The notes beneath the pieces were generated by a model. The model saw only the letters and a program-made list of their open reading frames with translations, was not told the DNA's origin and ran no database searches. The position numbers and the translations under genes are program-made. DNA of 64,000 bases from positions 5,575,234 through 5,639,233 of the forward strand of contig NZ_CM001439.1 of the NCBI RefSeq assembly GCF_000244955.1, written 5' to 3'. Shown here one piece after another: positions 61,393 through 64,000 of the stretch (its first letter is position 1; each line of letters begins with the position of its first letter). This DNA is from Saccharomonospora marina XMU15 (GTDB lineage: Bacteria > Actinomycetota > Actinomycetes > Mycobacteriales > Pseudonocardiaceae).

Positions 61393-61564
61393 GGCGTGTT
61401 CACCGGGTCTCGGGGGGTGGGCGGATGCTGGGCATGCCGAGGGTGACCGTTTGCCGGGTCTTGCGGATCACGCTGATCGTGGACGCGGCCCGCAACGGGT
61501 AACGACGAGACCCCGCTCGGTCCGCTGACTTCCACGATCAGGGTCGCACCAAGGAGGAGGTTTC

Positions 61565-61843
61565 ATGCACGCTCTCAACCGGCCCACCCACGACAGTCTC
61601 GACTCGACCACCACGACCGCGTGCCCACCGGCGTGGTCGCGCGAGCAGCTGCGGGAACTGGGAGTCACCACCGACCTGATGACCGCCGCGCGGATTCTCG
61701 GTATTGGCCGCACGACCGCATACAAGCTCGCCCGTGCTGGAACCTTCCCGGTGCCAGCGGTGCGCATCGGCCGCACCTACCGCATCGCCGTCGCTCCATT
61801 GCTCGAGCTACTCGGCTTGGTGGACAAAGAGCCTCATAGCTGA
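61565..61843 (+). CDS. Excisionase-like helix-turn-helix protein (Xis)
   Basis: The 92-residue protein has a MerR/AlpA-like winged helix: LMTAARILGIGRTTAYKLARAGTFPVPAVRIGRTYRIAVAPLLELLGL. A strong AAGGAGGAGG site precedes the ATG. It sits 83 bases upstream of the integrase gene on the same strand, the normal ICE xis-int arrangement, and should direct excision. Confidence 0.88.
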   Translation: MHALNRPTHDSLDSTTTTACPPAWSREQLRELGVTTDLMTAARILGIGRTTAYKLARAGTFPVPAVRIGRTYRIAVAPLLELLGLVDKEPHS

Positions 61844-61926
61844 CGCTTCCCCTCCGCACGCACTGGAGCGTCCATAGCTGCTGTCCGAACGCACAGCCCA
61901 CGGATTGCGGGAGAGGAAAATCCGCG

Positions 61927-63414
61927 ATGACAGCACGCGCCTTCAAGGGAACCACTTACAAACGCTGCACCTGCACAGACCCCGCCACCAAGAAACAACT
62001 CGGCCCCGGATGCCCAAAACTCAAGCGCAGTAACGGGGCATGGAGTTCCAACCACGGAAGCTGGTCCTTTCAAGCCGAACTTCCCAAACGCCATGACGGC
62101 ACCCGTCGCACCCGAAGGCGGCACGGGTTCGCCTCCCAGACAGACGCGCAGGCCGAACTGGACAAGATCGCGGCCCTCATCGAGCTCGGCACCGGACGCG
62201 GCGGCGCCGTGCTCACCTCCATCGGCGACCTGATCGAAAACCGGCTGAGCGCTGGCGAACCCTTCCCCTCACCCGAGGAAGTCGTCAAGCAGCTGGACCA
62301 GGGGGCCACCAGCCTCGGCGAGATGCCCACGGTCGGCGAATGGCTGCAGAGCTGGGTCATCACACGGAAGAAAATCCGGGAAGGAACACGAATCGGCTAC
62401 CGATCCCACATCCGGCACTGGCTGATCCCGCACCTGGGCCATTACCGGCTCGACGTGCTCACTGTCGAGCACATCTCCCGGATGTTCGACGCGATGGCCG
62501 AACGCAACGACACCATCTCCGCCGCCAAGGAAAGCGACGACCCCGAGATCCGTAAGAGCGTGCACGGCATGCGGATCACGGGCGCGGCCACCATGCAGCG
62601 TTACCGAGCCACCCTGCGCGCCGCGCTGAATGCCGCCATCCGGGCCCAGAAGATCACTTTCAACCCCGCATCCTACGTCGAGCTGCCCTCCGGGCGTCGC
62701 CCGAAAGCCCTGTTGTGGACACCGGACCGGGTCGAGCGGTGGCGGCGCACCGGACAGAAACCGTCCCGGGTCATGGTGTGGACACCCGAGCAGATCGGCC
62801 GGTTCCTCGACCAGGCCGAGGGCCACCCCTACTACGCGCTGTTCCACCTCATCGCCTACCGAGGCCTGCGGCGCGGCGAAGCCTGCGGCCTGCCGTGGTG
62901 GAACATCGACCTGCCCAACCAGTCGATCACCATCAGCACCGCACTGGTGCAGATCGGGTGGCAGGCCGAGTTCGGTGAACCCAAGAGCGAAGCCTCCGGC
63001 CGCATCATCGCCCTCGACGAGGCGACCACCCTGGTACTGCGGCGGCAGAAGAAGCACCAGAACGAACTGCGCGCCGCAGCCGGAGCGGCGTGGGTTGAGC
63101 ACGAGCTGGTGTGCACCGAACCCGATGGCAGCCCACTGCACCCGGCCAAGCTCACCGACGCCTTCCACGCGATCGCCGACGCCGCCGAACTCCCGCCCGT
63201 ACGCCTACACGACCTGCGCCACGGCGCCGCCACCCTCATGCTCGCAGCCGGAGCCGACCTCAAAGTCGTGCAGGAACTGCTCGGCCACTCCACGATCGCG
63301 GTCACCGCCGACACCTACTCCCACGTCCTACCCGAACTCGCCCGCGAGACCGCCGAAGCCGCCGCATCCATCGTCCCGCGCAACCGGCGGCGCAACCGGC
63401 CCACGGCCGCCTGA
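61927..63414 (+). CDS. int: Tyrosine recombinase (ICE integrase)
   Basis: The 495-residue protein has an N-terminal Arm-type DNA-binding region with a Cys-rich start (KRCTCTDPATKKQLGPGC), a SAM-like core-binding domain, then the catalytic domain. The conserved Arg is in IAYRGLRRGEACGL, the HxxR box is HDLRHGAATLML, and LGHSTIAVTADTYSHV supplies the next His and the nucleophilic Tyr. It is complete. The start has GGAGAGG upstream. Confidence 0.94.
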   Translation: MTARAFKGTTYKRCTCTDPATKKQLGPGCPKLKRSNGAWSSNHGSWSFQAELPKRHDGTRRTRRRHGFASQTDAQAELDKIAALIELGTGRGGAVLTSIGDLIENRLSAGEPFPSPEEVVKQLDQGATSLGEMPTVGEWLQSWVITRKKIREGTRIGYRSHIRHWLIPHLGHYRLDVLTVEHISRMFDAMAERNDTISAAKESDDPEIRKSVHGMRITGAATMQRYRATLRAALNAAIRAQKITFNPASYVELPSGRRPKALLWTPDRVERWRRTGQKPSRVMVWTPEQIGRFLDQAEGHPYYALFHLIAYRGLRRGEACGLPWWNIDLPNQSITISTALVQIGWQAEFGEPKSEASGRIIALDEATTLVLRRQKKHQNELRAAAGAAWVEHELVCTEPDGSPLHPAKLTDAFHAIADAAELPPVRLHDLRHGAATLMLAAGADLKVVQELLGHSTIAVTADTYSHVLPELARETAEAAASIVPRNRRRNRPTAA

Positions 63415-63448
63415 CCCTCCCACGGCGCGGGCCCGAAACGAGAAAAAC

Positions 63449-63490
63449 CGGGGCACGGCCATCCAGCGGATGGCCGTGCCCCGATTTTCT
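63449..63490 (+). terminator. Strong intrinsic terminator after the integrase
   Basis: A perfect 16-bp stem, CGGGGCACGGCCATCC (63449-63464) with GGATGGCCGTGCCCCG (63468-63483), around a 3-base loop AGC. It is followed by ATTTTCT and preceded by AAAAA, so it can work in both directions. It lies 35 bases after the integrase stop. Confidence 0.92.
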
Positions 63491-63656
63491 CTGTGCTGTG
63501 CTGAGAGCCGCGTCGCCGCGCCGTTCCTCGAATCCCTGTGACGGTTGACCTATCGGTGAAGCGCGTCGCGCGGCGATTCTCTTTCTAAGAGATCCATCAA
63601 GGGGAAACGCAATCGGAGAAGTGTCTGCATTTCTAAAACCCAGGCAGATCCCCGCT

Positions 63657-64000
63657 TCACGCTCTAACTCGAACGCGCGCTGGATTGTGAACACGCTGGA
63701 TCAGAAGTTCACGCAAGTCCGCCTGCACGAGATGTTGATCTTCAAGTGTGACCGCCAGCGCGTATCGCTGGTGGGTATATTCGGGGGCGCCTCGCGCCCA
63801 GGTCTGGGCCTTATGGGTCGCAACAACGTAGAAGGTGTCGGTGTCGTCAACGAACGTCTGCTTGCGCTTCCAGCTTCGCACCTGCAGGGTGGCGTTGGTA
63901 AATGCGCTGCTTCCGGGCTCGAGCTTGAGTCGGCGGAGATCATTGATGAGTTCTCGAGGATCGTCAGGATCCTGCCGGATAAGGATTTCGGCGAGTTCGT
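63657..64000 (-). CDS. Hypothetical protein, C-terminal part (runs off right edge)
   Basis: At least 114 residues, open to the window edge: LINDLRRLKLEPGSSAFTNATLQVRSWKRKQTFVDDTDTFYVVATHKAQTW ... YTHQRYALAVTLEDQHLVQADLRELLIQRV, ending at 63657. It lies outside the integrase terminator, so it is either the chromosomal neighbour or another element gene. No family assigned. The 63491-63656 gap shows no gene or tRNA. Confidence 0.6.
   Translation of the reverse strand, partial: ELAEILIRQDPDDPRELINDLRRLKLEPGSSAFTNATLQVRSWKRKQTFVDDTDTFYVVATHKAQTWARGAPEYTHQRYALAVTLEDQHLVQADLRELLIQRVHNPARVRVRA

Larger units (their letters stand above)
42050..63490. mobile_element. Actinomycete integrative and conjugative element (ICE)
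   Basis: A conjugation block (peptidoglycan hydrolase, Replic_Relax, VirD4-, VirB4-, PrgI-, VirB6- and VirB2-like genes, minus strand) is followed by regulators, methyltransferases, Abi-like genes, excisionase and tyrosine integrase, with a strong terminator behind the integrase. The right limit is set just past that terminator. The left limit is uncertain because IS256 debris lies immediately outside, and no direct-repeat att pair or tRNA gene was found by eye. No MOB-type relaxase is seen in this span. Confidence 0.75.

Noticed and set aside
59764-61446. A 560-residue plus-strand frame opposite the DUF6262-like gene
   Set aside because: Its first part is the end of the C5 methyltransferase in a wrong frame and the rest is antisense. 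No homology or ribosome site.
1-64000. CRISPR arrays, rRNA or tRNA genes
   Set aside because: I saw no regularly spaced repeat array and no tRNA- or rRNA-like sequence. A tRNAscan/Infernal run would be needed to exclude them formally.

Overview
The window is high-GC actinomycete DNA. The gene content (a complete Mce lipid-import operon, a mycofactocin-type NDMA-dependent alcohol dehydrogenase, an R2-like ligand-binding oxidase and an actinomycete conjugative element) points to a Pseudonocardiaceae/Mycobacteriales-like soil actinomycete. The genus cannot be fixed from sequence alone.

Layout. (1) 1-4474 is nested insertion sequences: an IS5-type transposase gene cut by an IS21 element, whose istA is cut by an IS110 element, followed by a decayed IS701 element with perfect 20-bp ends. 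(2) 4475-6567 holds decaying remains of fatty-acid/sterol catabolism genes (an enoyl-CoA hydratase and a CaiB-type CoA transferase) and unassigned sequence. (3) 6568-14556, minus strand, is an intact oxidation module: NDMA-dependent alcohol dehydrogenase, R2lox oxidase, ferredoxin reductase, 7Fe ferredoxin, ECF sigma factor, aldehyde dehydrogenase, SCP2 protein and acyl-CoA synthetase. (4) 14740-16848 is a divergent histidine kinase/response regulator pair. (5) 16861-31838, minus strand, is a tightly overlapping Mce operon: a membrane protein, two YrbE/MlaE permeases, the MceG-type ATPase, six MCE proteins, an MMPL/RND exporter, a membrane-anchored parvulin and a small membrane protein. (6) 31840-36808 is a second IS graveyard: IS3, IS30, IS110, a group II intron tail, IS630, and an IS5-like element carrying another IS3. 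(7) 36809-39716 is a small catabolic cluster: a truncated luciferase-like oxidoreductase, and an intact TetR regulator, hot-dog thioesterase and acyl-CoA dehydrogenase. (8) 39797-41990 holds an ISL3 inserted in an IS5 transposase gene, then an IS256 tail. (9) 42074-63490 is an integrative conjugative element: hydrolase, Replic_Relax protein, VirD4/VirB4-like ATPases, PrgI, VirB6-like and pilin-like proteins, regulators, three DNA methyltransferase genes (one split), two Abi/TIGR02391-like genes, excisionase and tyrosine integrase.

How the parts may work together. Regions 3 and 5 read as one lipid programme. Mce imports a hydrophobic substrate, R2lox with its own ferredoxin and reductase oxidises it to an alcohol, the two dehydrogenases take it to an acid, and FadD with the SCP2 protein hands it to beta-oxidation. 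This is inference from gene order and intact active sites; the physiological role of R2lox is not known.

The strongest direct sequence observation is in the complete IS110 element (32516-33835). Its non-coding left end carries guide-like segments that match both its own element ends and the IS30 target into which it is actually inserted, in the order and strand sense expected of an IS621-type bridge RNA.
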